Part shown: in pieces, positions 39,247 through 48,337 of the stretch | Layout of the letters: each line of letters opens with the position of its first letter | Numbering within the stretch: position 1 is the first letter of the stretch | Source: Candidatus Methylacidiphilales bacterium | GTDB taxonomy: Bacteria > Verrucomicrobiota > Verrucomicrobiia > Methylacidiphilales > JANWVL01 | Length of the DNA: 64,000 nt | Direction: 5' to 3' | Assembly: GCA_025056655.1 (NCBI GenBank) | Contig: JANWVL010000064.1 | Span: 1 to 64,000 of the forward strand | Notes under the pieces: model-generated | What the model saw: only the letters and a program-made list of their open reading frames with translations | Database searches by the model: none | What the model was told of the DNA's origin: nothing | Translations under genes and position numbers: made by a program

Positions 39247-40324
39247 CGCCTCGAACTAAGACACCCGACAGTTCTACCCCGATACGACTAATAATCGCAT
39301 AGACTCTGCTCTGCATATCGGGATCATTTAGCATCTCTAGCCTTCTGATGCATTCAGACAGAAGACGTTCCTTTTGCCTCTTGATTTCGCCAAGAGCGCC
39401 AGATTTTTCAATCAGTGTAACAATACGAAAGAACGAGCCTTCATGATATGTCGCATCCGAGAGACAGAGCTGCAACAGAGTGCGCTCGACCTCTCCGAGC
39501 CGATCATAAGCGGTTCGCAAAAGGATCGTTTTTATTCCTTCGCTTAGATCCGTCGAATCCAGCTCATTTCGCATACGACGGAAATCGTCAAGGTCGTTTG
39601 CGATCTGAAAAAGTAGCCCCAGTGGCAACAGAGTTTGCTCCAATTTTGAGATCAATGTTTCGTCTGCCTCAGCTAATATTCCTGCCAGACGCAAGGGCGC
39701 GATAAAGGTGTAACGGGTGGTCTTTAGCTCGTAGATTTTCTGTATGATATCCATCGAAGCAGCTTCTAAATCGCGCGCTGCTGTGTATATTTCCAAGACT
39801 TCACCACATCCCGTATCCAGGATAGCGCTCGAAAGATAAAGCAGAGCTTTTACTTTAAGATCTGGTCGAAAAGCGGAAGTCAATAAAGCCTTGTAAGCTA
39901 GGGCGAATAAAATATCCCCGCCGACAATTGCCAGGCTCTCTCCTAATCTGAGACTTTCTTTGTGTTTCCCGAAATGAAGCGCAAGAAGACGGTGAAGAGA
40001 GAGTCGACCGCGACGCTCGACCGATCGATCGATGATATCATCATGCACAAGGATAAAAGAGTGAAGGAGCTCTAAAGCCAATGCTGCGCGCATTACCCCT
40101 GCTTCAGCCCAATTTTCTCTTCCTAGGAGCCGATAGAATTCAGCAAAGAGCCAAGGACGAATGCGTTTGCCGGGACGTTGGGTAAACTCCGTTAAATCAT
40201 GAAAGAGCCTCTCAGCAAAGGTATCGGAGGGGAATTGTTCTTGCACCTCGTCCCAAAAAGCCGCCAGGGCATCACAAAATGCTTTTTGAAAGCTTGATGA
40301 TGGAATCAATCCGTCGCCCTGCAT
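39230..40324 (-). CDS. Polyprenyl diphosphate synthase (FPP/GGPP type)
   Basis: Builds farnesyl or geranylgeranyl diphosphate from IPP, feeding the head-to-head synthase downstream. It is 364 residues, somewhat longer than usual. RPGKRIRPWLFAEFYRLLG is the IPP-binding region and ILVHDDIIDRSVERRG the first Asp-rich motif. The second motif reads FQIANDLDDFRRM, with Asn in place of its first Asp; the Lys of EGIKTILL is present. It is the first of three overlapping terpenoid genes, 9 nt after the Gfo/Idh oxidoreductase. Confidence 0.88.
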   Translation of the reverse strand: MQGDGLIPSSSFQKAFCDALAAFWDEVQEQFPSDTFAERLFHDLTEFTQRPGKRIRPWLFAEFYRLLGRENWAEAGVMRAALALELLHSFILVHDDIIDRSVERRGRLSLHRLLALHFGKHKESLRLGESLAIVGGDILFALAYKALLTSAFRPDLKVKALLYLSSAILDTGCGEVLEIYTAARDLEAASMDIIQKIYELKTTRYTFIAPLRLAGILAEADETLISKLEQTLLPLGLLFQIANDLDDFRRMRNELDSTDLSEGIKTILLRTAYDRLGEVERTLLQLCLSDATYHEGSFFRIVTLIEKSGALGEIKRQKERLLSECIRRLEMLNDPDMQSRVYAIISRIGVELSGVLVRGDGSRG

Positions 40325-40333
40325 GAAAGCTGA

Positions 40334-41368
40334 TTATAAATAACTCGTCCTAGGCAAATCGACCCAGCGTCGCTCACGAGCGCTTTTATGAACCATCTCG
40401 ACAAATTCCATGTATCGGACACCTGTCTCAAAATCTGGCTGGGGATGGCCTTTTGAACGCACGGCTTGTATGAAATCTTCCTCGACATGCCACGAATCCA
40501 CATACTCTTGGGGAACCTGTAGGGCTTTCAAGCCTGAATCAGTCCGCTTAGCTCCGAAGATTTCATCTGTGATAAAGTTATAAACCAGGGTTCCTTCTCG
40601 TCCGTAGATTTCAAGGCATTCCTGAGGCGCATGGCACGCAACGCAACTCCACTCAAGCGTGCCGATTAGATTTTTAGGCCATTCTCCTATCACTTGGACA
40701 AAGTCGGGAATTTGCACGAGGACTTCTCCGCGACGGCGGGTGAATGTCTCGTGGCGTGAGAAGAGCCGTAAGGGCTGGCCAATCCATCTACCGAGCACTT
40801 CAGCATATATGCCTACGGACATGATGTTTAAACCGCTCAACTCGACCCGCTGACGCCAGTGCGCAGGAGCATCAGGATCGCTAAACATGCCGTTCATTGC
40901 GTTTAATCGAAAATGATAGGGTTGCCCGATAAAGCCGCTATCCAAGAGATGTTTAAAATATCTCCCATGTTTCATTCCATGAGGCGCTGGGCACAGCATG
41001 GTGACCAATTTGTTATGGACCCGTGCGGCAGTAAGCATTTCACGAGCTTCGGATAGGTCCATTGCCATGCGTGCTTGGCAAAATACATGTTTCCCCGCTT
41101 GTAGAGCAGCGATCGTTATCGGCGCATGTAGATGAGGTGTCGTGCTAATCCAAATAACGTTGATGTCCTTCAGCGCTATAACGTCCTGCCAATGGTCCAC
41201 AACAATTGGGATTTTATACTCGGCTGCGACTCGCTCGGCGCTTTCTCTTCTGGCGTTACAGACGGCGACAATTTCTACGCCAGGAATTTTTTGAAGATTA
41301 GGTAGATGTCTTTGACGAGCAATAGCACCGGCGCCAATTATGCCGATGCGGATCTTCTGTAGGTTCAT
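40334..41368 (-). CDS. Gfo/Idh/MocA family oxidoreductase
   Basis: NAD(P)-dependent dehydrogenase family acting on sugars or cyclitols, 344 residues. The Rossmann fold starts IGIIGAGAIARQRHLPNL. The segment that usually reads EKP, whose Lys is catalytic, here reads FCQARMAMDL, so the catalytic Lys is missing, as in a known variant group. The C-terminal domain keeps the family beta-sheet pattern, ending EFVEMVHKSARERRWVDLP. It lies 9 nt upstream of the prenyl synthase and may belong to the same operon. The substrate is unknown. Confidence 0.82.
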   Translation of the reverse strand: MNLQKIRIGIIGAGAIARQRHLPNLQKIPGVEIVAVCNARRESAERVAAEYKIPIVVDHWQDVIALKDINVIWISTTPHLHAPITIAALQAGKHVFCQARMAMDLSEAREMLTAARVHNKLVTMLCPAPHGMKHGRYFKHLLDSGFIGQPYHFRLNAMNGMFSDPDAPAHWRQRVELSGLNIMSVGIYAEVLGRWIGQPLRLFSRHETFTRRRGEVLVQIPDFVQVIGEWPKNLIGTLEWSCVACHAPQECLEIYGREGTLVYNFITDEIFGAKRTDSGLKALQVPQEYVDSWHVEEDFIQAVRSKGHPQPDFETGVRYMEFVEMVHKSARERRWVDLPRTSYL

Positions 41369-41418
41369 ATTTCATCAGATTGCAGTGTGACTAAAATTAA
41401 GCAACGTAGATTTTGTCG

Positions 41419-42849
41419 CTAGGAATTTCCCCTTAAGAGTTGCACCATTGGCGGAGCTTCACGGCCGGCTTTATGATTGGAGACGACGACAATTGGTTTG
41501 CCTGAGAGATGCGGATAGCGTTCATGTAGGAGTTGTAGGGCGGCGTTTAGGGTTACTTCTGGATCGGATGAAAATTCTAAGACGATCGGCACGATGCCGT
41601 AATGTAGAAGAAGCTTCCGGGCAAGCGCCACATCGGGAGTGAAAGCGAAGATAGGTGAGTGTCGAGGACGTAAGCTGGCGGCAGTGCGCGCCATAAATCC
41701 TGTGCGTGTAAAGACGCATAAAGCTTCAGCTTGCGTTTCGTCTGCAAGATGAACGGCTGAAGCGATTACTCTCTCTTTATCGTGTTGGAGTTGTATGAGG
41801 CGCGCATAGCCTGCGCCACCGCTTCGTTCGATACGTCGAGCAACACGATCGAGAACGCGGATACACTCTACGGGATATTGTCCAACAGCTGTCTCACCGG
41901 AAAGCATGAGAGCATCAGCTTGTTCATAGACCGCATTAGCTACGTCGGTGATTTCTGCGCGGGTGGGAATGGGATTTTGTATCATGCTTTCGAGCATGTG
42001 AGTGGCAACGATGACGGGCTTTTGTTTTCGTATACAGTTTTTGACAATGCGTCGTTGGACGATGGGGAGTTCCTCAAAGGGGATTTCGATGCCGAGATCT
42101 CCGCGTGCGACCATAACTCCGTCGGCTGCGTCTATGATTTCGTCAATGTTTGTGATGGCGGATTGATCTTCAATTTTGGCGATGACGAGGGCGGAGGAGT
42201 GGTGCGTGTCGAGGATTTGTCGTAGGAGAAAAATGTCGTTGGCTTCACGGGCGAATGAGAGCGCGACATAGTCTACACCGACTTCTACGCCAAGTGCTAT
42301 ATCCTTGAGGTCTTTATCGGTGAGGGCAGGGAGATTGACCTTGATCCCGGGGAGGTTGATATGCCTTCTTGATCCGAGCGTCCCAGGGGTGAGGACTTCG
42401 CAACGCAATTTTTTATTCTCTTTGGCGAGAACTCGCATCTGGATCATGCCGTTGTCTACCATGACGATGTCGCCTACGCAGATGTCATCGATGAGTTGAT
42501 CGTAGTTGGTATCGACAGAGAATTGTTCTTCGTTTTTTTCGCCTCGGACGGTGAAGGTGAAGATGTCTCCGGGTTTAAGGTTGAGTTGTGTAGGAAGATC
42601 GCCTGTGCGAATAGCTGGTCCTTGAGTATCGAGCAAGAAGCCGAGTGGATATTGAAGTTGTTCTGCAATTGATCTCGCACGGTGAGTGATGCTTCGAACC
42701 CACTGGTGGTCGGCATGCGACATGTTGAGACGTAAGATATTTACTCCAGCCTTGATGAGCGCTTCGAGAGTAGCGTCATCACTAGAGCGCGGGCCAAGAG
42801 TAGCGATGATTTTAGTTTTTCGGTGCGAGGGCAGAGGGTGGCTCAACAT
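41419..42849 (-). CDS. pyk: Pyruvate kinase
   Basis: Last step of glycolysis: PEP plus ADP to pyruvate plus ATP. It is 476 residues. KIIATLGPRSSD, RLNMSHADHQW, LLDTQGPAIRTGD, VIAKIEDQSAITNIDEII (catalytic Lys), GVMVARGDLGIEIP and VATHMLESMIQNPIPTRAE are all canonical. The start overlaps the exbD stop as TAATG, so it is translationally coupled to the TonB-system genes, a functionally odd pairing. The C-terminal domain is present in normal length. Confidence 0.97.
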   Translation of the reverse strand: MLSHPLPSHRKTKIIATLGPRSSDDATLEALIKAGVNILRLNMSHADHQWVRSITHRARSIAEQLQYPLGFLLDTQGPAIRTGDLPTQLNLKPGDIFTFTVRGEKNEEQFSVDTNYDQLIDDICVGDIVMVDNGMIQMRVLAKENKKLRCEVLTPGTLGSRRHINLPGIKVNLPALTDKDLKDIALGVEVGVDYVALSFAREANDIFLLRQILDTHHSSALVIAKIEDQSAITNIDEIIDAADGVMVARGDLGIEIPFEELPIVQRRIVKNCIRKQKPVIVATHMLESMIQNPIPTRAEITDVANAVYEQADALMLSGETAVGQYPVECIRVLDRVARRIERSGGAGYARLIQLQHDKERVIASAVHLADETQAEALCVFTRTGFMARTAASLRPRHSPIFAFTPDVALARKLLLHYGIVPIVLEFSSDPEVTLNAALQLLHERYPHLSGKPIVVVSNHKAGREAPPMVQLLRGNS

Positions 42850-43259
42850 TAACGAGGGGCAGGCTCAGTGAAGGTCGGGAGATGAGAGATGCCTGCTTCT
42901 TTAGCAGCGTCCATTACCGCAACAATGATGCTAAATGGCGCATCTTTGCTTGCGCGCATGGCGATGTCTCCTTGTTTTTGTGTGATCAAAATGTTGGACA
43001 ACGCCTTGGGAAGCTCTGCGAGGGTGATCGGCTCAGTGTTGAGATAGATATTTTGTTGAGCATCGACGTAAATGATGTTTGGAGGGGGTTCTCGTTTTGA
43101 TTCGGCATGGCTGGATTGAGGAAGCTCGATTTTAATTGTTGGCTCTTCGCGACGAAAGGTTGTTGTGACGACGTAGAAAAGAAGGACGATTGTGAGAATA
43201 TCAATCAGGGAGACGATAGAAATGGTGGGTTTTCGGCGTTGAGCTTGATAGAATCGCAT
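42849..43259 (-). CDS. exbD: Biopolymer transport protein ExbD/TolR
   Basis: Inner-membrane proton-channel subunit that energises TonB (or TolA). It is 136 residues. RRKPTISIVSLIDILTIVL gives the single helix with the essential Asp20, followed by a periplasmic domain ending at about residue 130. It is preceded by exbB at 31 nt and shares one base with pyk. ExbD rather than TolR is chosen because a TonB gene lies in the same run. Confidence 0.9.
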   Translation of the reverse strand: MRFYQAQRRKPTISIVSLIDILTIVLLFYVVTTTFRREEPTIKIELPQSSHAESKREPPPNIIYVDAQQNIYLNTEPITLAELPKALSNILITQKQGDIAMRASKDAPFSIIVAVMDAAKEAGISHLPTFTEPAPR

Positions 43260-43290
43260 GTGGGCGAGAGCGGTAGGCGAGAATTATCGG

Positions 43291-43935
43291 TTATTCGTTT
43301 ACGAAATTTTCTTCATCATCGGATGAGGTATAAAGTTTCCCGAGTAAGTCTGTGCTCAGGATTTCGAGCTCGACTGCATATGACTCAACGCGACGGCTAA
43401 AAATACCATGTGCCATCATTGAAGGAATGGCCACAACGAGGCCGAAGACAGTGGTGTTTAAGGCTTCTGCAATTCCTTTTGCTAACATAGGACCTTGAGA
43501 GACCATCCCTTGATCAAGGTAGGAGGAGAACACGACAACGAGCCCTGAAACTGTGCCGAGCAGTCCAAGCAGGGGAGCGACGCCTGTTATGATTTCAAGC
43601 CAGACGAGATTGCGCTCCATTGCTGACACTTCAGCACGGGCACGGGTCTGCATGGCTTCGGAGTTTTCGAATTTTGTCCAGTTGAGATGCATGAAGCAAG
43701 TTTTTACAATGCGGCAGAGCGCGGTAGTCTCGCGGGCGCAAAGTTGTTCTAGGGGTGTGGGATCATCGGTGTGGTGGAATTTAAGGATTGCTGTTGCGAG
43801 AGGAGCGTTGATGATGCGATGACGCGCGAGGGAGAAGGCTCGTTCAAGAATGACTGCAAGGGCGATGATCGAGCACAATCCGATTGGTATCATGAAGAAG
43901 CCGCCTTTGACGAAGAATTGCCATAGATTTTCCAT
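43291..43935 (-). CDS. exbB: Biopolymer transport protein ExbB/TolQ
   Basis: Pentameric proton-channel scaffold for ExbD and TonB. It is 214 residues with three hydrophobic segments (about 12-32, 120-145, 160-182). GVAPLLGLLGTVSGLVVVF carries the conserved pore-lining motif, and AEALNTTVFGLVVAIPS the third-helix signature. It lies between tonB (47 nt upstream) and exbD. Confidence 0.93.
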   Translation of the reverse strand: MENLWQFFVKGGFFMIPIGLCSIIALAVILERAFSLARHRIINAPLATAILKFHHTDDPTPLEQLCARETTALCRIVKTCFMHLNWTKFENSEAMQTRARAEVSAMERNLVWLEIITGVAPLLGLLGTVSGLVVVFSSYLDQGMVSQGPMLAKGIAEALNTTVFGLVVAIPSMMAHGIFSRRVESYAVELEILSTDLLGKLYTSSDDEENFVNE

Positions 43936-43982
43936 AGAGGGTTAATGTGTTGAGAGGATTGTGAGGTTATTTTGTAAATTAA

Positions 43983-45131
43983 CTAGCGATAAATAGTAAA
44001 GGTGAATTCTTCTTGGAAGCTATCGCCGAGCTGCTGTCGGACTTGGGGATCAAAAGGTTCAAAAGGACTGGAGGCTCGGAGTGCATAGAGGCACAAATTT
44101 TCAAGCGCAATAATGTTATTGGATGCGCTGCGGGAAACAACTCGTATGTCTGTTATCTCTCCGGTGTGCCGGACTGTGAATGCGATTCTGACTGAACCGA
44201 GGGGCAAAGTGCTTGGGCCGCCGCGGCGGTCAATTTCTTGGTTCCAACGCGAGCCTACTTCTTGGTAGAGTCGATTTTTGTATCGCCCTACGGGTGAAGC
44301 TCTGGATCCGATGGAAGTTGTGTCTCCTCGAGGCGCACTTCCCTGAATTTCAGATCGCCCGCGACTCAGTGTAGGATTCTCTGCGGCAGATGGCGTTTTT
44401 TGAGTAAGAGATTCGCGATGGCCTCGAGATGGAACGGATTGTGGATTTGAAGGAGCAGGTCGGCGCGAGATGGGCTTGGATGTTTGCTGGGAATCCATTT
44501 GTGCCTGCTTTAGGGCCTGGCGAATTTCCGCACGCTTTCTGGCTTCTCGTTCTTCGATTAAAGTGGCTTCATCAATTTTACTTTCGGTGATCAGTTCATC
44601 GGGATTTTCTAGAATGACTTCGGCCGGAGGTTGAGGTTTGGATGGAGTGGGAGTTGAATTTTTGGGGGGAGGAGGCTGAGTTGGTGGATTTACGGGGATG
44701 TTGGTGCGGCCTTCTGTGGGGCTTATAGAGAGGCCCAGCTGAGGATCACCAGACTGTTGTGGAAGATTAGTGGATTGATTTGTCGATTGATCCTCTGTCG
44801 AGGAGAGACGTGTGTTATGGGCTGATTCAAATAATGCATCGGTCACTTCTTGTTCAGAGGCATTTGAAGCATCGGTGTAAACCACCTCTCGCGGGGGCGA
44901 GACAGGCATTTGGGGTGGGAGAGGCGGGGGTTCGAAAAAGATCTGCACGGTAGGAGGAGGGGAAGCTGGAGGCAAATCAAGCTTAAAGGTTAAAAACGTT
45001 CTAACTGGCTCAAGGCTCAATAGAGCAATAATTACAATGTGAAGTAAAATGGACGTGAGGAGATAGCGTCCAACTTTTTGTTTTTTGGAATCTAAGTAGG
45101 CAGTATAGGGATGCTTTAGTGCCTCGAGCAT
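43983..45131 (-). CDS. TonB-like energy transducer
   Basis: Periplasm-spanning protein that transmits proton-motive force to outer-membrane receptors. It is 382 residues. One helix at about 23-41 carries Ser27 and His31 with the S-x3-H spacing seen in TonB, the residues that contact ExbB/D. A long Pro-, Ser- and Gln-rich region follows (about 50-290). The C-terminal TonB domain (about 293-382) ends EEFTFTIYR. The Pro-rich EPPPLPPQMPVSPPREV piece is also typical. It heads tonB-exbB-exbD-pyk. Confidence 0.87.
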   Translation of the reverse strand: MLEALKHPYTAYLDSKKQKVGRYLLTSILLHIVIIALLSLEPVRTFLTFKLDLPPASPPPTVQIFFEPPPLPPQMPVSPPREVVYTDASNASEQEVTDALFESAHNTRLSSTEDQSTNQSTNLPQQSGDPQLGLSISPTEGRTNIPVNPPTQPPPPKNSTPTPSKPQPPAEVILENPDELITESKIDEATLIEEREARKRAEIRQALKQAQMDSQQTSKPISRRPAPSNPQSVPSRGHRESLTQKTPSAAENPTLSRGRSEIQGSAPRGDTTSIGSRASPVGRYKNRLYQEVGSRWNQEIDRRGGPSTLPLGSVRIAFTVRHTGEITDIRVVSRSASNNIIALENLCLYALRASSPFEPFDPQVRQQLGDSFQEEFTFTIYR

Positions 45132-45220
45132 GTAGCCTAAACTCTAACTCCTCTTTTTATCAGATACTAGAGTTAGATTGATGTGCGGTGTTCGTCAACA
45201 CGAGGTTTAAGCTTTCTGGC

Positions 45221-46456
45221 CTATGGCCTTAGACGAGCTTCTTTGGCTGGAATAAGCCGCGCTTCATTTAATATGACCGGTTGGACTGGCTTTGACTTCT
45301 CTCCTGCTTTTCCATAGGTCACTTCAACTCCACTAATGGCATTCAGTGTGGACTCTCCCTTAAAAAGCTGACCGAATAATGGGTAACGATTTTGTATTTC
45401 TGGAAGCTCATCTAAGCAGACAAAAAACTGAGTGCCTATAGAAGATCGGTCGCCCTCTTGTCTGGCCAGTCCGATGAAGCCTCGTTGAGGGACACGGTCT
45501 AGATACTCGAATTCAACACCTTGAGCTTCCTCACGCCCTCCTGTTCCAACCAATCGACTTTTGAAATCTCGGCTAAAGGGACATCCACCTTGTATCATGA
45601 AGCGTGGAATCACCCTGTGTATGGCAGTCTCATCGTAGTAACGTCGGCGAATTAGATTTTTCACATAATTGACAGCATGTGGAGCTTCTTGATCCCACAA
45701 TACAAAACTCATCTCACCTAGCGTTGTTTTAATAAGGAGCACTTCTGTTTCATCAGTAACATTTGGCGGAGGAGGAGTCGCTGCTGGTGGGGCATTGGGA
45801 TCTTTTGTTGTCTTGCCCTTCAGAGCCTCCATGAGTGAGTGATCACGGTGTTGCCGATCAAGACGTGCGATAACCTCAGCGTATTCTTGTTGCTTTTCAA
45901 GTTTTACCAGGTTGAGTCCAACACGAGTAATCGGCAGACTTCTTTCGCCGGCATGATTAAACGTCACTTCTACACCTGCAATTTGGTCTAGGACTTCAAA
46001 ACCTTCAATTACCTTGCCGAATGCTGTATATTTGCCGTTGAGTTCAGGACGATCCTTTAGGCAAAAGAAGAACTGACTGCCTGCAGAGTCCGGGTTTCTT
46101 TCGTCCCTGGCCATAGAAAGAACGCCCTTTGTATGCGGCTGGTTATTATGTTCAGCTTTGATAAAGTAGCCGGGCCCTCCTGTTCCGACGTTGCGGTTTC
46201 GAGGATCTCGACTGAGTGGATCTCCTCCTTGCACGAGAAAATCCTTAATTACGCGATGAAAACTTGTGCCGTCATAGAATTTTTCACTAATTAACTTCTT
46301 AAAGTTGGCTACCGTCGCCGGTGCCTCCTGAGGCCACAAGACGGCCACTATTTTGCCAAATGAAGTTTCAAATACCACTACTTCGTCGTCTAGTTTCGGT
46401 GAGCCGAATACCGCCTGAATCGTAAACATGGCTGCAAGTAAAAGGAGGGATCGCAT
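45221..46456 (-). CDS. Exported tandem-domain cyclophilin
   Basis: Two cyclophilin domains in one exported protein, 411 residues from the ATG chosen, which has AGGCAG 7 nt upstream; a GTG 7 codons earlier is possible. The signal peptide is MRSLLLLAAMFTIQAVFG. Domain 1 (about 24-190) has FHRVIKDFLVQGGDP. Domain 2 (about 235-400) has IHRVIPRFMIQGGCP. Both keep the catalytic Arg, Phe and Gln. A linker rich in Pro separates them. Tandem bacterial cyclophilins are uncommon; it may be a periplasmic folding factor. Confidence 0.9.
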   Translation of the reverse strand: MRSLLLLAAMFTIQAVFGSPKLDDEVVVFETSFGKIVAVLWPQEAPATVANFKKLISEKFYDGTSFHRVIKDFLVQGGDPLSRDPRNRNVGTGGPGYFIKAEHNNQPHTKGVLSMARDERNPDSAGSQFFFCLKDRPELNGKYTAFGKVIEGFEVLDQIAGVEVTFNHAGERSLPITRVGLNLVKLEKQQEYAEVIARLDRQHRDHSLMEALKGKTTKDPNAPPAATPPPPNVTDETEVLLIKTTLGEMSFVLWDQEAPHAVNYVKNLIRRRYYDETAIHRVIPRFMIQGGCPFSRDFKSRLVGTGGREEAQGVEFEYLDRVPQRGFIGLARQEGDRSSIGTQFFVCLDELPEIQNRYPLFGQLFKGESTLNAISGVEVTYGKAGEKSKPVQPVILNEARLIPAKEARLRP

Positions 46457-46536
46457 AGGAAAACTGCCTACCGTCACATGTCACGATAAACAAGTAAAAA
46501 TCACTGGAGAATTCATGAGCCAACGTAATTTACATA

Positions 46537-46564
46537 TTGAATTTATCTCTCTGAAAATTAAAAT
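46537..46564 (+). promoter_or_regulatory. Possible promoter of the Gld-like ABC operon
   Basis: TTGAAT (46537-46542) and TAAAAT (46559-46564) are 16 nt apart and end 27 nt before the ATG of the ABC ATPase. AATTCATG is repeated at 46510-46517 and 46562-46569. This is a weak prediction by eye. Confidence 0.3.
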
Positions 46565-46591
46565 TCATGGCTCGATATAAACCTTTAGGCT

Positions 46592-47533
46592 ATGGTCATC
46601 GTAGACGTTCAGAACTTTTCAAAGCACTACGCGGGCGTAAAAGCCGTCCGCAATATTTCTTTCCAAATACAAAAGGGCGAAATCGTGGGCTTTTTAGGCC
46701 CTAACGGTGCCGGGAAAAGTTCCACGATGCGGTCTATTGCCGGATATTTACCTCCCACCCACGGATCGATCAAAGTCGAAGGATACGATGTTGTCTCCCA
46801 ATCCTTAGAAGTGCGTCGGCGTGTGGGATATATGCCGGAAAACGTCCCGCTCTACAACGACATGCGCGTGCGCCAATATCTTCACTACAGAGCTCGGCTG
46901 AAGGGCGTCCCAGCAAGCAAAGTTCAAGAGGCCGTCCGAAATGCTCTTGAAAAGTGCAGCCTAAAGGATGTTCAAAATAAAATCATTGGTCATCTTTCAA
47001 AAGGATATCGCCAGCGTGTGGGATTAGCAGACGCCCTAATCCACGATCCCAGTGTATTGATCCTAGATGAGCCCACCATAGGCCTAGACCCTCATCAAAT
47101 CCGCGCTGTCCGCGATTTGATCAAGGAAATAGGGAAACAGCATACCATCATCCTCTCCTCACACATACTTCACGAGGTCGAAATGACCTGCAACCGAGTC
47201 ATTATCATTCATCGTGGCAAAATAGAGGCTTCAGACAGCACAGAAAACCTTACCCGCATCGTCAGAAGAGGTGTAGGCGGAATCAATATTGAACTCTCTG
47301 GACCGCTAGACTCCATTCTTGAGGAATTCAAAAGACATCCTCAGGTAGATAATATCCAAACCAAAGACTCCACCGCCGATGGCTGGTTCTCCCTACACCT
47401 GACGACCAAAGATAATTCCGACATACGCGAAGACCTCTACCAAATCGTTCGAAAAAACAACTGGAACCTACGAGAACTTTCCCGCACTCGCACAACGCTT
47501 GAAGATGTATTCGTCGAGCTCACCCAAGATTAG
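46592..47533 (+). CDS. ABC transporter ATPase (GldA-like)
   Basis: Cytoplasmic ATPase of an ABC-2 type system, 313 residues. Walker A is GPNGAGKSS, the signature LSKGYRQRVGLADAL is of the GldA/NatA type, and Walker B is VLILDEPTIGLDP. The C-terminal 90 residues form the regulatory extension seen in GldA-like proteins. It is followed by the matching permease and a GldG-like protein, an arrangement found in many bacteria that do not glide, where the substrate is unknown. Confidence 0.92.
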   Translation: MVIVDVQNFSKHYAGVKAVRNISFQIQKGEIVGFLGPNGAGKSSTMRSIAGYLPPTHGSIKVEGYDVVSQSLEVRRRVGYMPENVPLYNDMRVRQYLHYRARLKGVPASKVQEAVRNALEKCSLKDVQNKIIGHLSKGYRQRVGLADALIHDPSVLILDEPTIGLDPHQIRAVRDLIKEIGKQHTIILSSHILHEVEMTCNRVIIIHRGKIEASDSTENLTRIVRRGVGGINIELSGPLDSILEEFKRHPQVDNIQTKDSTADGWFSLHLTTKDNSDIREDLYQIVRKNNWNLRELSRTRTTLEDVFVELTQD

Positions 47534-47568
47534 CTTTAACCCAACACCATAACTTACCCACCACGACT

Positions 47569-48318
47569 ATGAGTCTAATCATACAATTCCAAAAAGAACT
47601 AAAGGATTACTTCGTTCAACCCCTCGCCTATATCATCCTATTTGTAACCGCACTACTCATCGGGTTAGGGATGAATTTCATGATCATCCTGATCAACGAC
47701 ATGAACCTGAAGGAGTTCACGGTGCTAGAAGCCTACATGAATGGCCCGTTTTTCTGGATTGCACTCCTTATACAGACTCCATTCATCACCATGCGACTTT
47801 TCGCAGAAGAATACAAACTTGGCACGATCGAAATGTTAATGACAGCCCCGATTCGGGCTTGGGAAGTGGTATTGGCCAAGTTCCTTGCTGCCCTCACATT
47901 CTTCATCATCATCTGGCTACCTATGCTGGCAAATCTATTCCTTCTCCAAATTTTCGGGCAGGTCGACGTCCTACAATCCTGGGCCTACTGGATTCTCCCC
48001 TACCTTTTTCTGCTACTATGGGGCAGTGCCTTTATTGCTGTAGGCTTATTCTTCTCTTCCATCACAAAAAATCAAATCATCGCCTCAATATCCTCCTTTT
48101 GCGTTACCTTCGCATTCTTTTTAATGGGATTCCTCCCATACCTGAAAACAGTCAAAACCTCTGCCGATTTCAATAACTACTTTTCAGTATTTGAACAAAT
48201 CGACGGTTTTCTCAAAGCTGTCCTCGACACTCGCCCCATAGTTCTCTACCTCTCCATCACTCTTTTGTTTCTAACCCTCACTCAACGTGCCCTAGAAAGC
48301 CGTCGACTCAACTCTTAA
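47569..48318 (+). CDS. ABC-2 type permease (GldF-like)
   Basis: Membrane subunit of the GldAFG-type transporter, 249 residues with six hydrophobic segments. FQKELKDYFVQPLAYIILF is the characteristic N-terminus, with the short amphipathic stretch before helix 1, and RLFAEEYKLGTIEMLMTAPI is the conserved loop that meets the ATPase. It lies 35 nt after the ATPase and 19 nt before the GldG-like gene. Confidence 0.9.
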   Translation: MSLIIQFQKELKDYFVQPLAYIILFVTALLIGLGMNFMIILINDMNLKEFTVLEAYMNGPFFWIALLIQTPFITMRLFAEEYKLGTIEMLMTAPIRAWEVVLAKFLAALTFFIIIWLPMLANLFLLQIFGQVDVLQSWAYWILPYLFLLLWGSAFIAVGLFFSSITKNQIIASISSFCVTFAFFLMGFLPYLKTVKTSADFNNYFSVFEQIDGFLKAVLDTRPIVLYLSITLLFLTLTQRALESRRLNS

Positions 48319-48337
48319 CCAATAACCGTCCGCGCCT

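Noticed and set aside
41782-42225. 147-codon open frame on the plus strand inside pyruvate kinase
   Set aside because: It is antisense to a clear pyk gene with canonical motifs and has no recognisable protein features of its own.
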